64,000 nt of DNA from Orbaceae bacterium BiB (GCA_036251205.1 CP133958.1:868001-932000); one strand, 5' to 3'. Numbered from the stretch's first letter, positions 9,654 through 19,407 are shown. The notes: generated from the letters alone by a model not told the origin. Made by a program: numbers and translations.

Positions 9654-11120
9654 TTAAGAAATTTTGATCATCAATTTTACTATCGCACCAGATCTATCAG
9701 TCCGATTAGTAATACTCACTGTACCATTATGTATCGTGAGCACCTCTTTAACAAAAGAGAGTCCTAAGCCACTACTTTTGCCTTTATTTAATCGAGGTAA
9801 TGAGTAAAATCTTTCAAATACACGCTCTAACGCATAATCAGGAATTCCTGAACCTGTATCTTGTATTTCTATAATATAATAGTGATCCTGAACGGTTGCT
9901 GACACCTCAATTTTGCCACCTTCTGGTGTAAAGTCGAGAGCATTACTTAACACATTACTGAGAGCTTGAGTTAATAAAAATTTATCACCGGTTATTCTGA
10001 CAATAGCATTTTGTTTAATGACTAAGCTAATGTTTAATAACTGAGCCTCAACACTTTTATTTTCTATCACTTGCTCAATAATCGTATTCATATTCAAAAA
10101 TCTAAAATTCAAACCGACACGACTCTCTAAACGAGCGAGCTGTAACATTCTTTCTATGAGTACGCTCATTCGCTCCGTCTGTTGTTCAATATTATTCAAA
10201 AAACGGACCTGCGTACTTTGAAATTTATCGATTGGCGTTGACAAATCAACCAGCTTTTCATTTGAGTCTTGTAATATTTCAGTTGCGGCTCGAATTGAAG
10301 ATAACGGGCTTTTTAATTCGTGGGCTAATGTATGTACATACTTCTCAATATAATCTTTACCATCTAATTTCAGTCGCATATTTTCTAATGCATTCGCTAA
10401 TAGACTCAGTTCTGGAGAGAGGAATTTTGGCAATATAACCGAGCTATCACCGCTAGAAACTTGATTAGCATAACGGATTAGTTTTTTAACTGAACGATTA
10501 ATCCACCAATAAATAAAGATACCGATTAGTAATGCAACAGCAATGAGTACTGCACCACCAACTAGAATTCGACTTTCACCGCGATCAACAATTAAAGACA
10601 TCGATTTATCAGGTTTAGCAACGGTTAGCACACCAACTAATTGATTATTTATTTTAATAGGTGCTGCAACATACATCACGGAACTATTTGGATCATTAGG
10701 ATTCATATAACTGGTTCTGGCACCATATTTACCTTGTAATGTTAGGTAAACATCATTCCATTGAGAGTAATCTTTACCAACATCTTGATTCTCAGAGTCA
10801 AAAATCACCATTCCTTTTGAATCGGTAATATATACACGATAAGCAATTCTATTTTTAATCATGCCATAAATATTGGCATTAATTGGAGTGTTATGTAGAT
10901 AAATAAACGCATTATTAAAAGGACTATTTTTTACTTCATCCAAGCTAGTTAACTCTTTTGCAACAATGGCAGCTAAAAGAGAAGAAGTATCAATAAGCAT
11001 ACCTTCTGTTGTTCGCCTAATTGTGGGTCTAACATCTTGTAAAAAAATACTAAAGACTAAGTAACAAGCCAAAATTGCGATCAAAACGTAACCAAATAAA
11101 AGCTGTAAGCCAATTCGCAT
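9654..11120 (-). CDS. creC: Two-component sensor histidine kinase CreC
   Basis: A 488-residue inner-membrane sensor kinase closely following E. coli CreC. Helices at about 5-27 and 187-207 enclose a periplasmic sensor region with MYVAAPI; a HAMP segment follows, then HTLAHELKSPLSSI with the phosphoacceptor His near residue 267. The ATP-binding domain has N (LSNALDFTPEGG), DTGSGIP and SGLGLSFV boxes. CreC phosphorylates CreB in response to carbon and redox state, or beta-lactam stress in some bacteria. It follows creB after 15 bp. Confidence 0.94.
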   Translation of the reverse strand: MRIGLQLLFGYVLIAILACYLVFSIFLQDVRPTIRRTTEGMLIDTSSLLAAIVAKELTSLDEVKNSPFNNAFIYLHNTPINANIYGMIKNRIAYRVYITDSKGMVIFDSENQDVGKDYSQWNDVYLTLQGKYGARTSYMNPNDPNSSVMYVAAPIKINNQLVGVLTVAKPDKSMSLIVDRGESRILVGGAVLIAVALLIGIFIYWWINRSVKKLIRYANQVSSGDSSVILPKFLSPELSLLANALENMRLKLDGKDYIEKYVHTLAHELKSPLSSIRAATEILQDSNEKLVDLSTPIDKFQSTQVRFLNNIEQQTERMSVLIERMLQLARLESRVGLNFRFLNMNTIIEQVIENKSVEAQLLNISLVIKQNAIVRITGDKFLLTQALSNVLSNALDFTPEGGKIEVSATVQDHYYIIEIQDTGSGIPDYALERVFERFYSLPRLNKGKSSGLGLSFVKEVLTIHNGTVSITNRTDRSGAIVKLMIKIS

Positions 11121-11135
11121 ACACTACACCTTATC

Positions 11136-11825
11136 TCAAATAGTTAGGGAATATCCTAACCCACGATGCGTCAGAATTGGTGGCTTTTGAGATGGTTCAA
11201 TCATCACCAACTTCTGCCTAATTGTTTTTATATGAGTATCAATTGTTCGTTCCATCGATTCTAAATTATCTTGCCAAACTAACTCCATCAATTGAGCTCT
11301 TGAAAAAACACGATTAGGAGACCTAATAAATGTTTTAAGTAACAGATACTCATAACGAGTTAAACTGAGCATATCGTTATAATAACGAATAAATGCACTT
11401 TGTTCATCCAATATAAAAGGACCAACTGAAAATTTATTTATCACGACTTGTTGTTTAAGAGATCGTCTTAATACAGCCTTAACCCTTGCAGATAACTCCC
11501 TCGGTGAAAATGGCTTAGCAACATAGTCATCAGCACCAATTTCTAAACCAACAATACGATCGATCTCTTCTATACGAGCTGTTAAAAAAATAATTGGAAT
11601 ATCGTACTTATCTAGCACGATTCTTGCTAAATCAAAACCGAGAATATCAGGTAATCCAACATCAAGTATAATTAAGGCAGGTCTCTTTTGGGTGTGATTT
11701 AACAACGCCTCTAACAACAATTCGCCACGTTCAAACCAGCAAACGCGATAATTATCTTCCTCCAGTCGATAAACTAACGTATCTGCAATAGTTGCCTCAT
11801 CTTCAACAAGCCAAATATTAATCAT
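11136..11825 (-). CDS. creB: Two-component response regulator CreB (OmpR family)
   Basis: A 229-residue regulator with a receiver domain (acidic pair E8/D9, phosphorylated Asp near 55 in LDVGLPD, Lys in YVAKPFSP) and an OmpR-type winged helix (SLTRYEYLLLKTF, RTIDTHIKTIRQKL, HRGLGYSL). The ATG at 11825 is chosen because INIWLVEDE aligns with E. coli CreB and GGA lies just upstream; an in-frame ATG at 11855 adds ten unaligned residues. It heads the cre cluster and is transcribed away from pssA. I found no TTCAC-N6-TTCAC cre tag in the parts of the upstream region I inspected. Confidence 0.94.
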   Translation of the reverse strand: MINIWLVEDEATIADTLVYRLEEDNYRVCWFERGELLLEALLNHTQKRPALIILDVGLPDILGFDLARIVLDKYDIPIIFLTARIEEIDRIVGLEIGADDYVAKPFSPRELSARVKAVLRRSLKQQVVINKFSVGPFILDEQSAFIRYYNDMLSLTRYEYLLLKTFIRSPNRVFSRAQLMELVWQDNLESMERTIDTHIKTIRQKLVMIEPSQKPPILTHRGLGYSLTI

Positions 11826-12085
11826 CAGTAATCCATTTCTTTTTATTATTATCACTTTACATTATATACTAAACTTGCCCAAACAGATAACAGATTAAAC
11901 TAATATCGGCTATTGTATAACAGGATTATTATGAATCTTTTAATAAGATGAAATTTATCGTTATAAATCATTAATTTACATAACCAGTTGATTTATAATA
12001 ATAAATAATATTTTCACTAATATACCAAATTAATAAAATATGTTATGCTAACGTAAATTTTTAATGTGAAAAATACAAAAGCTAT

Positions 12086-13444
12086 ATGATGCGAATCCCC
12101 TTTATTAAATATGATTACAAAAAATATCTGGATGAGTTGGCTAAAATAGAACAAAAAGCTAATGATTATCTCGTCTTATATACTCCCAAAGAGTATCGAG
12201 AAACTTTACTCAAATCCATCAAACAGGCAACTCATCGTATTTATATTGTGGCACTTTATCTTGAACGAGATGAAGCTGGTCAAGAAATCTTGCAAGCTAT
12301 CTATGATGCTAAGATGAAAAATCCGCAATTAGATGTAAAGATTTTTGTTGATTGGCATAGAGCACAACGAGGCCGTATGGGGGAAGGTAGAAGCCAAACT
12401 AATGCTCAGTTTTATCATCAAATGCAAATCGCTAATCCAAGTATCAATATTGAAATCTATGGCGTACCCGTCAATCGTCGTGAAGTATTAGGTGTTTTAC
12501 ATTTAAAAGGTAGTATTATTGATAACACCGTACTTTATACTGGTGCTAGTATTAATAATGTCTATCTACATAAGCTTGATAAATATCGTTATGACCGATA
12601 TCACATTATAACCAATCGCGAATTAGCGGATAGTATGGTTGCTTATACCGAGCAAAACTTCTTACCATTGGCAGGAGTACAACGACTAGATACCGCAGAG
12701 CAAAAAACACGTAAACAGCTTAAATCAGACATTAAAGCATTACGACAACATTTAATGCAAAGCAATTATCAATTTTCAGCTCATGCCGATAATAATACGT
12801 TAACCGTAACCCCTGTGGCAGGAGTGGGTAAATCAAATCAACTAAATCAAGTTATCCACCGTATGATTTGTGCAGCCCAAGAGAAAATCATCTTTTGTAC
12901 TCCTTATTTCAATTTACCACCTATTATTATAAAAGATATAATTCGCCAGCTAAGAAAAGGTAAAAAAATTGAGATTATTGTTGGAGATAAAACAGCCAAT
13001 GACTTTTATATTCCCGAAGATCAACCATTTAATATTATTGGAGGGTTGCCTTACCTATATGAAATCAACTTACGCAAATTCGTTGAGCGATTACAAGAAT
13101 TTATAGATAAAGAACAACTCATTATTCGATTATGGAAAGATCAGGATCATAGTTACCATCTTAAAGGGATTTGGGTTGATAATAATTGGGTACTCATTAC
13201 GGGGAATAATATTAATCCAAGAGCTTGGCGCCTTGATCTAGAAAATGGCATTTTAGTCCATGACCCTAACCATGAATTGCAGGCCCAGTTTAGTAAAGAA
13301 CTTGATATGATCAGACAAAATACGTTATTGGTTAATCATTTTCAACAGATTCAGGCTATCCAGTTTTATCCGAAACAGGTGCATAAACTAATTAATCGTT
13401 TAAGTCGTATCCGCATTGATAAAATTATTAAACGATTGTTATAG
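12086..13444 (+). CDS. pssA: CDP-diacylglycerol-serine O-phosphatidyltransferase
   Basis: A 452-residue phospholipase-D-superfamily enzyme that makes phosphatidylserine, the precursor of phosphatidylethanolamine. It aligns end to end with E. coli PssA, with two HKD-type motifs, HLKGSIIDNTVLYTG and HLKGIWVDNNWVLITG, and the KTANDFYIPEDQPF block. It is membrane-associated but has no transmembrane helix. The start at 12086 (ATGATGCG) gives a protein of family length. A strong bidirectional terminator follows it at 13463. Confidence 0.96.
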   Translation: MMRIPFIKYDYKKYLDELAKIEQKANDYLVLYTPKEYRETLLKSIKQATHRIYIVALYLERDEAGQEILQAIYDAKMKNPQLDVKIFVDWHRAQRGRMGEGRSQTNAQFYHQMQIANPSINIEIYGVPVNRREVLGVLHLKGSIIDNTVLYTGASINNVYLHKLDKYRYDRYHIITNRELADSMVAYTEQNFLPLAGVQRLDTAEQKTRKQLKSDIKALRQHLMQSNYQFSAHADNNTLTVTPVAGVGKSNQLNQVIHRMICAAQEKIIFCTPYFNLPPIIIKDIIRQLRKGKKIEIIVGDKTANDFYIPEDQPFNIIGGLPYLYEINLRKFVERLQEFIDKEQLIIRLWKDQDHSYHLKGIWVDNNWVLITGNNINPRAWRLDLENGILVHDPNHELQAQFSKELDMIRQNTLLVNHFQQIQAIQFYPKQVHKLINRLSRIRIDKIIKRLL

Positions 13445-13462
13445 TTTTTCACACGCTTTGAT

Positions 13463-13499
13463 CTAAAAACATAGTGATTTATTTGCGCTATGTTTTTAG
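13463..13499. terminator. Bidirectional terminator after pssA
   Basis: CTAAAAACATAG and CTATGTTTTTAG form a perfect 12-bp inverted repeat around a 13-nt loop, with A/T runs on either side. It lies between pssA and the convergent 115-aa gene. Confidence 0.8.
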
Positions 13500-13518
13500 T
13501 TGTTATAGAGAGGTAAAG

Positions 13519-13866
13519 CTATAAAACTTTAAATAGCATATAAAGTTCACGAAGCTCTTTTTGTATTTGATTTATACCAAATACCCCGCCAGCAAAACCA
13601 GATGAGCGTTTTTTTATACTAACTCTAACTTGATCATCGCCAAGATATTGCGGCATTATTTCCATCTTATAATGTTTATAAAATGCACCAAATAACATTC
13701 TTAAGGTACCATTCCCCTTTTCATAAACATCATCACCAATATTACGATATCCTCTAGCGAGCATAGTTTGTTCAATTATTTTTCTAAACTCATTATCAGA
13801 AGAACACTGATACAAAAAGGTATAATCGTTGTCATTCAAAAACTCTTCTTTAATAAAAGTAGCCAT
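13519..13866 (-). CDS. Small hypothetical protein, unrecognised
   Basis: A 115-residue protein, mostly hydrophilic, without signal peptide or transmembrane helix. It has a mixed alpha/beta look: an acidic N-terminal helix region, a LRMLFGAFYKHYKMEIMPQY strand-like centre and a basic KKRSSGF turn before a Leu-rich C-terminal helix. I cannot assign a family. It stands alone between the pssA terminator and a gene-poor stretch, and codon use resembles its neighbours. An AGGA sequence precedes the ATG (ATAGGAAAATGG on the minus strand), at very short spacing. Confidence 0.6.
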   Translation of the reverse strand: MATFIKEEFLNDNDYTFLYQCSSDNEFRKIIEQTMLARGYRNIGDDVYEKGNGTLRMLFGAFYKHYKMEIMPQYLGDDQVRVSIKKRSSGFAGGVFGINQIQKELRELYMLFKVL

Positions 13867-14164
13867 TTTCCTATCCTATTATTTTTAAATTATAAAATTG
13901 ACCGTCTGCTATGATACAAATAGTATTATACAATAGCAATGCTTTGTTGTTTTTCGTTAAAATATTGGTGAAAGGCATTAATCTATTAAAAAAATAGAGA
14001 CGTAAAATAAAATATTTTTTTACTTTAGTAAAAACAATCATGGCGTTCGCTTCAACTATCATAATAAAAATACCACATACAATAACAAATAATTACGCGC
14101 AAAAAATGGTTTTACAGTCAGTAACTGCTATAATGATTAACTAAACAAATCAATGAGAACCGCT
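13867..14164. other. Gene-poor gap of about 300 bp
   Basis: A 63-codon frame on the minus strand (13871-14062) exists but is Ile/Phe/Leu-rich, has no ribosome-binding site that I can see and resembles no family, so I do not call it. The rest holds the upstream region of yaiI. I see no structured RNA. Confidence 0.5.
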
Positions 14165-14617
14165 ATGCGCATATGGATCGATGCTGATGCTTGCCCTAAT
14201 CCTATAAAAGAGATTATTTATCGTGCAGCAGAGCGAAAACAGATTTATGTAATTCTTGTTGCTAATCAATGGTTAAAAATTCCCAGTTCTACTTTTATTA
14301 AGATGCAACAAGTTGAGAAAGGTTACGACATTGCCGACAATGCAATAGTCAAACAAGTTGAACCACAAGATTTAGTTGTTACTTCAGATATTCCATTAGC
14401 AGCGGATGCACTAAATAAACAAGCGTATGTATTAACACCTAGAGGTGAACGCTATACCCTTGATAGTATTAAAGAGCGTTTAATTATGCGTGATTTTATG
14501 GAAACGATGCGAGCCAGTGGTGTTCAATCAGGTGGGCCAGCACCCTTTTCAGCCAAAGATCGCGAACAATTTGCTAATCAGTTAGATAAACTGATTACGA
14601 CTTTAAGTAAAAGGTAA
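14165..14617 (+). CDS. yaiI: YaiI/YqxD family protein (UPF0178)
   Basis: A 150-residue protein aligning throughout with E. coli Yai[49 protein letters not shown] and [12 protein letters not shown]. The Asp-rich blocks suggest a PIN/NYN-like metal-binding fold, but the molecular role is unknown. The ATG at 14165 is preferred over 14153 because it matches the family start and has a GAGAA-like element upstream. It is followed after seven bases by the ArsC-like gene. Confidence 0.9.
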   Translation: MRIWIDADACPNPIKEIIYRAAERKQIYVILVANQWLKIPSSTFIKMQQVEKGYDIADNAIVKQVEPQDLVVTSDIPLAADALNKQAYVLTPRGERYTLDSIKERLIMRDFMETMRASGVQSGGPAPFSAKDREQFANQLDKLITTLSKR

Positions 14618-14624
14618 ATTAATA

Positions 14625-14975
14625 ATGTTGACTATTTATGGTATTAAAAACTGTGACACAATGAAAAAGGCCTTTAAATGGCTTGATGAACATCATATCG
14701 AATATCAATTTCATAATTATAAAACTGCAGGGCTATCCCCTGAATTATTACAAACTTTTATCGATAAGTTAGGATGGCAAGCGATTCTTAATACTCGGGG
14801 TACCACCTGGCGTAAACTAGACGAATCGATTCGTAATAGCATTGATAACTCATCAGCAGCCAAAAACATTATGTTAGAAAATAATTCTATTATCAAACGT
14901 CCAATTTTAATCAATGAAGATCGTGCCTTAGTTGGCTTTTCTGATGAACTCTATCAACAATTTTTTGAGAATTAA
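14625..14975 (+). CDS. yffB: ArsC/Spx-family protein, YffB type
   Basis: A 116-residue thioredoxin-fold protein with a single Cys near residue 10 (IKNCDTMKKA), the TWRKLD segment, and the C-terminal KRPILINEDRALVGF block typical of YffB. It is arsenate-reductase-like by fold, but YffB proteins are not proven arsenate reductases and may act in glutathione-linked redox reactions. It sits three bases before dapE, the same order as E. coli yffB-dapE-ypfN. Confidence 0.88.
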   Translation: MLTIYGIKNCDTMKKAFKWLDEHHIEYQFHNYKTAGLSPELLQTFIDKLGWQAILNTRGTTWRKLDESIRNSIDNSSAAKNIMLENNSIIKRPILINEDRALVGFSDELYQQFFEN

Positions 14976-14978
14976 TTT

Positions 14979-16121
14979 ATGTCTACACTCGCAACTGAAT
15001 CCGTAATTGAACTCACAAAGCAGCTGATTTCACAAAAGTCAGTAAGTCCCGATGATAAAAATTGTCAGGCAATGATTATTGATCGCTTATCTGCATTGGG
15101 GTTTACCATTGAAGAACTAAATTATAACCAAACTAAAAATTTGTGGGCCTATCATGGTAATGGCAAAACACTCATGTTTGCTGGACATACGGATGTCGTG
15201 CCTGCCGGTGATGAGTCTAAATGGCTCTATCCACCTTATCAACCAACGATTGATAGCGAAGGTTACTTGTATGGACGTGGTGCGGCGGATATGAAAGGTG
15301 GCGTTGCTGCAATGATATGTGCAACAGAGGATTTTATTAAACAAAACCCTAATCATGCTGGACGAATTGCCTTTTTACTTACATCTGATGAAGAAGCTGA
15401 TGCGAATGATGGAACCGTTAAAGTAGTTAAAGAGCTAATGGAACGCAATGAAAACATTGATTACTGTATTGTTGGAGAGCCATCAAGTGATAAAGTTATT
15501 GGTGATCAAATAAAAAATGGCCGTCGAGGATCAATTACGGCCAATTTGACAGTCCACGGTATACAAGGTCACGTTGCCTACCCTCATTTAGCCGATAACC
15601 CTGTACATCGGTTTGCTCCAGTACTTAATGAGTTAGTAAATACTGAGTGGGACAAGGGTAATCAATATTTCCCACCGACTTCAATGCAAGTTGCCAATAT
15701 TAATGGTGGAACAGGCGCCGAAAATGTTATTCCAGGTGATTTAATTGTTCAATTCAATTTTCGTTACAGTAGTGAACTCACTGATGAGATCATCAAACAG
15801 CGTGTTGAGCAGATCCTACAAAAACACCATCTAAACTATACAATGCGTTGGCGTTTATCAGGACATCCATTTTTAACTAAACAAGGTGAGTTAACAAATA
15901 CAGCACAACAAGTGATTAAAGATGTGATGAATATTGATAGTCAACTATCAACAAGTGGCGGTACATCAGATGGTCGATTTATTGCTAAAATAGGCTGTCA
16001 AGTGATTGAACTCGGTGTCACAAATAGCACTATTCATAAAGTTAATGAACGTGTTCATTGTGATGAGTTGATTAAACTTAAACAAATTTATCAAAACATC
16101 ATTGCACAGTTGCTGAAATAA
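14979..16121 (+). CDS. dapE: Succinyl-diaminopimelate desuccinylase
   Basis: A 380-residue zinc M20 peptidase-family enzyme that converts N-succinyl-LL-diaminopimelate to LL-diaminopimelate for lysine and peptidoglycan synthesis. Zinc and catalytic residues are in [37 protein letters not shown] and the C-terminal STIHKVNE. The dimerisation domain includes [12 protein letters not shown]. It is linked tightly to yffB upstream (3 bp) and to the PLD-family gene downstream (1 bp). Confidence 0.96.
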   Translation: MSTLATESVIELTKQLISQKSVSPDDKNCQAMIIDRLSALGFTIEELNYNQTKNLWAYHGNGKTLMFAGHTDVVPAGDESKWLYPPYQPTIDSEGYLYGRGAADMKGGVAAMICATEDFIKQNPNHAGRIAFLLTSDEEADANDGTVKVVKELMERNENIDYCIVGEPSSDKVIGDQIKNGRRGSITANLTVHGIQGHVAYPHLADNPVHRFAPVLNELVNTEWDKGNQYFPPTSMQVANINGGTGAENVIPGDLIVQFNFRYSSELTDEIIKQRVEQILQKHHLNYTMRWRLSGHPFLTKQGELTNTAQQVIKDVMNIDSQLSTSGGTSDGRFIAKIGCQVIELGVTNSTIHKVNERVHCDELIKLKQIYQNIIAQLLK

Positions 16122-16122
16122 T

Positions 16123-16809
16123 ATGAATAACGAGCAAATAACCCAATTAATTGCAGAAATTTTTGCTGAAAGACAGCTAAGTCAAGAGAAACGTGAGCAG
16201 CTGAGAGGGCTTGAGCTCTCGATTGATCAAGTTCGTTATATGCGTAATTATGCTTTTGATTTAGTTTATCAAAACTTATCAACTGATCTAGTCAATGATA
16301 AACAACTAATCAAATGTCTAGAACAACTAATTAAAACTCTTGATGCCGCGCATACACCACCAGTTCCCATAGCTAATGCCTACTTTAGTCCTGGCAATTA
16401 CTGTATCGATAAAATTCAAGAACGGTTTAAATTAGCTAAACATAGCGTTGATATTTGTGTGTTTACTATTGCTGATGATGAAATTACTGAAGCAATTATT
16501 GATGCTCATGAGCGAGGTATACGGATTCGAATCATTACCGATGATGAAAAAGCCTTGGATGTAGGCAGTGATATTGATTATTTGCGATCTAAAGGTATTG
16601 CAGTCCACACTGATCACAGTTCTAGCCATATGCATCATAAGTTCGCAATATTTGATAACCAATATTTGTTAAATGGTAGTTTTAATTGGACTCGCAGTGC
16701 ATCTCGTCATAACCAAGAAAATATCATTATTTCGAATAATAAAGCATTAATTAGTGCTTATAGTCGAGAATTCAATCAACTTTGGCAACAATTCAATAAA
16801 AATAGGTAA
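16123..16809 (+). CDS. Phospholipase D-family endonuclease-like protein
   Basis: A 228-residue protein with one HKD motif, HMHHKFAIFDNQYLLNGSFN (H, K and D in the right spacing), in a Nuc-like PLD domain spanning about residues 80-225. Upstream segments such as VDICVFTIADDEI and RIRIITDDEKA fit the strands of Nuc-type dimeric nucleases. About 80 extra N-terminal helical residues precede the domain. No signal peptide is visible, so it is probably cytoplasmic, unlike plasmid Nuc. It is inserted between dapE and ypfN, which are adjacent in E. coli. The substrate (DNA, RNA or lipid) cannot be told from sequence. Confidence 0.8.
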   Translation: MNNEQITQLIAEIFAERQLSQEKREQLRGLELSIDQVRYMRNYAFDLVYQNLSTDLVNDKQLIKCLEQLIKTLDAAHTPPVPIANAYFSPGNYCIDKIQERFKLAKHSVDICVFTIADDEITEAIIDAHERGIRIRIITDDEKALDVGSDIDYLRSKGIAVHTDHSSSHMHHKFAIFDNQYLLNGSFNWTRSASRHNQENIIISNNKALISAYSREFNQLWQQFNKNR

Positions 16810-16812
16810 AAT

Positions 16813-16998
16813 ATGGAGTGGTTAAAAGATTATTGGTGGTTAATTTTAATTGTTTTAGTAGGTATTTTTATTAATACCATCAAAGACCTAAATAAAACAA
16901 GCTTTAAAAAATACATTGATAAAAAAAATGGTGTAAAACCGATTCCGTATGACGACGATGACGACGATTGGCCAGATCATAAAACCCCAAAAAAATAG
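16813..16998 (+). CDS. ypfN: YpfN family small membrane protein (UPF0370)
   Basis: A 61-residue protein with one N-terminal transmembrane helix (about 7-24), a GxFINTIKDLN segment and a strikingly acidic tail (DDDDDDWP), matching E. coli YpfN in length and layout. Its function is unknown. It follows the PLD-family gene by three bases and ends the yaiI-yffB-dapE transcript. A 9-bp dyad lies 19 bp after its stop. Confidence 0.88.
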   Translation: MEWLKDYWWLILIVLVGIFINTIKDLNKTSFKKYIDKKNGVKPIPYDDDDDDWPDHKTPKK

Positions 16999-17016
16999 CC
17001 TATATCACTCAACTTT

Positions 17017-17040
17017 ATGCCTCACCATATTGTGAGGCAT
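17017..17040. repeat. Dyad symmetry after ypfN
   Basis: ATGCCTCAC and GTGAGGCAT form a perfect 9-bp inverted repeat around six bases. No T run follows on the plus strand, so it may be a processing or attenuating hairpin rather than an intrinsic terminator. Confidence 0.5.
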
Positions 17041-17142
17041 CATTCACGCAAATAGCTCATCACTATAATTGTATTAAAAAAAGACAATCATTTTTATTTT
17101 GATGACCGATTAACTAAATTGTTATTTACAATCTTTAATTTT

Positions 17143-17162
17143 CAATGATAATGAGAACGATT
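17143..17162 (+). promoter_or_regulatory. Probable Fur box upstream of fepA
   Basis: CAATGATAATGAGAACGATT matches the left hexamers of the Fur consensus (GATAATGATAATCATTATC) well and lies 26 bp before the fepA ATG, a normal place for iron-dependent repression. Confidence 0.7.
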
Positions 17163-17187
17163 TTTATTTCCATTGCAGAGTACATAT

Positions 17188-19407
17188 ATGCTTAAACTCA
17201 AATCTTCTTATTATTTATCGTTACTTATCGGTCTGAGCAGTAGTGTTGCTTTTGCTCAAGAAACAGAAACTCAAGAACCCGATGATGTACTAGTGGTTAC
17301 AGCTGCAGAGCAGACTCGTCAAGCACTGGGTGTATCAACTATCACATCACAAGATCTACAAAAAACACCTGCCAAAAATGATTTATCAGAGATAATTCGT
17401 ACTATGCCTGGCGTCAATTTAACCGGCAATTCAAGCAGTGGTCAGCGCGGTAATAACCGTCAAATAGACATCCGTGGAATGGGTCCAGAAAATACCTTAA
17501 TCCTAATCGATGGTCGCCCTGTTAAAAGCCGTATGTCAGTACGCTATGGTTGGCGTGGTGAACGAGATACTCGTGGTGATACTAACTGGGTACCTGCTGA
17601 TTTAGTAGAACGCATTGATGTAATCAGAGGTCCAGCAGCAGCACGTTATGGTGATGGCGCAGCTGGTGGTGTAGTCAATATTGTTACTAAACAACCCGAT
17701 GGCGAATTCCATGGTTCAATTAATAGTTATATTGACTTTCCAAAACACAGTAAAGAAGGCGCAACAAAGCATACCGATGTCATGTTAACTGGCGGATTAA
17801 CCGATAACTTAAGTTTTAGACTATACGGTAATTTAAATAAAACCGATGCTGATGACTGGGATATCAATAAAAACCACCAGATCAATCCTGCGTCTCTCAC
17901 TGCGGGTAGTGAAGGTGTTAGAAATAAAGATATCAATGGATTGCTACGCTGGGATATTACCAACCAACAGTCGATCGATTTTGAAGCTGGCTATAGCCGA
18001 CAAGGTAATATTTATGCTGGTGATACCCAAAATAATAACCCTTCATCTTCCCCGATAGTTAGTACTTTATATGGTGATGAAACTAACCGTATTTATCGTC
18101 AAAATTATGCAATTACCCATCGTGGCTATTGGGATAATGGTGTTAGCTCGCTCTCTTATATCCAATACGAAAAAACAGATAATAGTCGAATTGGAGAAGA
18201 CTTAGCTGGCGGTACCGAAGGGCTACCAACTAAGGGTTTTAGTACTATCCGTTATGATAATCTAACCTTACATAATGAAACTAACATTCCGTTTGAACTC
18301 TGGGTACCACAGATGTTAACAGTGGGGGCAGAATATAATTATCAAAAACTGAATGATCCGACGTCCAATACTCAATCAACTGAAGAAGGTGGTAGTGTTG
18401 GTGGTATTAAAGATGAAGATCGTCCAACAAAAGCCTCATCCAACGCTTATGCGTTATTTGTTGAGAATAATATGCAATTAACGTCAACAACGACCCTAAC
18501 ACCAGCTTTACGTTTTGACCATCATAGTGTATCGGGTAGTAATTGGAGTCCTGCACTAAACTTATCTCAAGAATTGGGCGACTATTTTACCTTAAAATTA
18601 GGTATTGCTCGTGCTTATAAATCACCAAATTTATACCAATCAAATCCAAACTATTTACTCTATAGTCGAGGCCAAGGTTGCTATGCTGGCGGTGGTTCAT
18701 GTTATTTAATGGGTAATGATAATTTAAAAGCTGAAACTAGTGTCAATAAAGAAATTGGTATAGAGTTTCATGACAATGAAGGATTAACAGCTGGTGTGAC
18801 TTATTTCCGTAACGATTACCATAATAAAATTGAAGCGGGTAATACGATCATAGGTAATGCTACTGGTGGTAAAGGTTCTAATATTTTTCAGTGGGAAAAC
18901 GTTCCTCGTGCATTAATTGAAGGAATTGAAGGTTCGTTATCTGTCCCTGTAACTGATAAAATCAACTGGCGAAATAATTTTACATGGATGATCACAACCG
19001 AAAATAAACAAACGGGTGATTACTTATCGATTATCCCTAAATTCACCTTGAATTCATCAGTAGATTGGCAAGCAACAGAGAAGCTATCATTACTGACCTC
19101 GATCACATGGTATGGACGACAAAAACCGAAAAAATATGACTTTAATGGTGATTTAGTTACTGATAGCTCAACAAATCAGTTAAGCCCATACTCTCTTGTT
19201 AATCTTAGTGGTACATATCAATTTAATAAGAATTTTACCCTTTCAATGGGGATTGATAATATCTTTGATAAACGATTATTCCGTGAAGGCAATTCATCAT
19301 CATTAAAACATCCAGTAACCGGAGCTGTAACTGTTTATGGTGCGGGTGCCGCAACTTATAATGAATCAGGTCGAACCTTTTTTATTAGTAGTAATATTTC
19401 ATTCTAA
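17188..19407 (+). CDS. fepA: TonB-dependent ferric enterobactin receptor FepA
   Basis: A 739-residue outer-membrane receptor. After a signal peptide ending near AFA-QE comes a TonB box-like DDVLVVTAAE, the plug domain (IIRTMPGVNLTGN, RQIDIRGMGPENTLILIDG, RGPAAARYGDGAAGGVVNI) and a 22-strand barrel ending in Phe. Similarity to E. coli FepA is high throughout, including RKYSPNLYQ-like and GQGCY segments, so the ligand is probably enterobactin or a related catecholate. The ATG at 17188 is preferred to the in-frame TTG at 17173, since it begins the signal peptide directly. No fepBCDG or synthesis genes are in the window; it may scavenge siderophores made by others. Confidence 0.95.
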   Translation: MLKLKSSYYLSLLIGLSSSVAFAQETETQEPDDVLVVTAAEQTRQALGVSTITSQDLQKTPAKNDLSEIIRTMPGVNLTGNSSSGQRGNNRQIDIRGMGPENTLILIDGRPVKSRMSVRYGWRGERDTRGDTNWVPADLVERIDVIRGPAAARYGDGAAGGVVNIVTKQPDGEFHGSINSYIDFPKHSKEGATKHTDVMLTGGLTDNLSFRLYGNLNKTDADDWDINKNHQINPASLTAGSEGVRNKDINGLLRWDITNQQSIDFEAGYSRQGNIYAGDTQNNNPSSSPIVSTLYGDETNRIYRQNYAITHRGYWDNGVSSLSYIQYEKTDNSRIGEDLAGGTEGLPTKGFSTIRYDNLTLHNETNIPFELWVPQMLTVGAEYNYQKLNDPTSNTQSTEEGGSVGGIKDEDRPTKASSNAYALFVENNMQLTSTTTLTPALRFDHHSVSGSNWSPALNLSQELGDYFTLKLGIARAYKSPNLYQSNPNYLLYSRGQGCYAGGGSCYLMGNDNLKAETSVNKEIGIEFHDNEGLTAGVTYFRNDYHNKIEAGNTIIGNATGGKGSNIFQWENVPRALIEGIEGSLSVPVTDKINWRNNFTWMITTENKQTGDYLSIIPKFTLNSSVDWQATEKLSLLTSITWYGRQKPKKYDFNGDLVTDSSTNQLSPYSLVNLSGTYQFNKNFTLSMGIDNIFDKRLFREGNSSSLKHPVTGAVTVYGAGAATYNESGRTFFISSNISF

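Noticed and set aside
13871-14062. 63-codon minus-strand frame
   Set aside because: Hydrophobic composition from AT-rich DNA, no ribosome-binding site and no family resemblance.
17017-17040. Intrinsic terminator after ypfN
   Set aside because: The dyad is perfect but lacks a T run on the plus strand, so it is listed only as a repeat.
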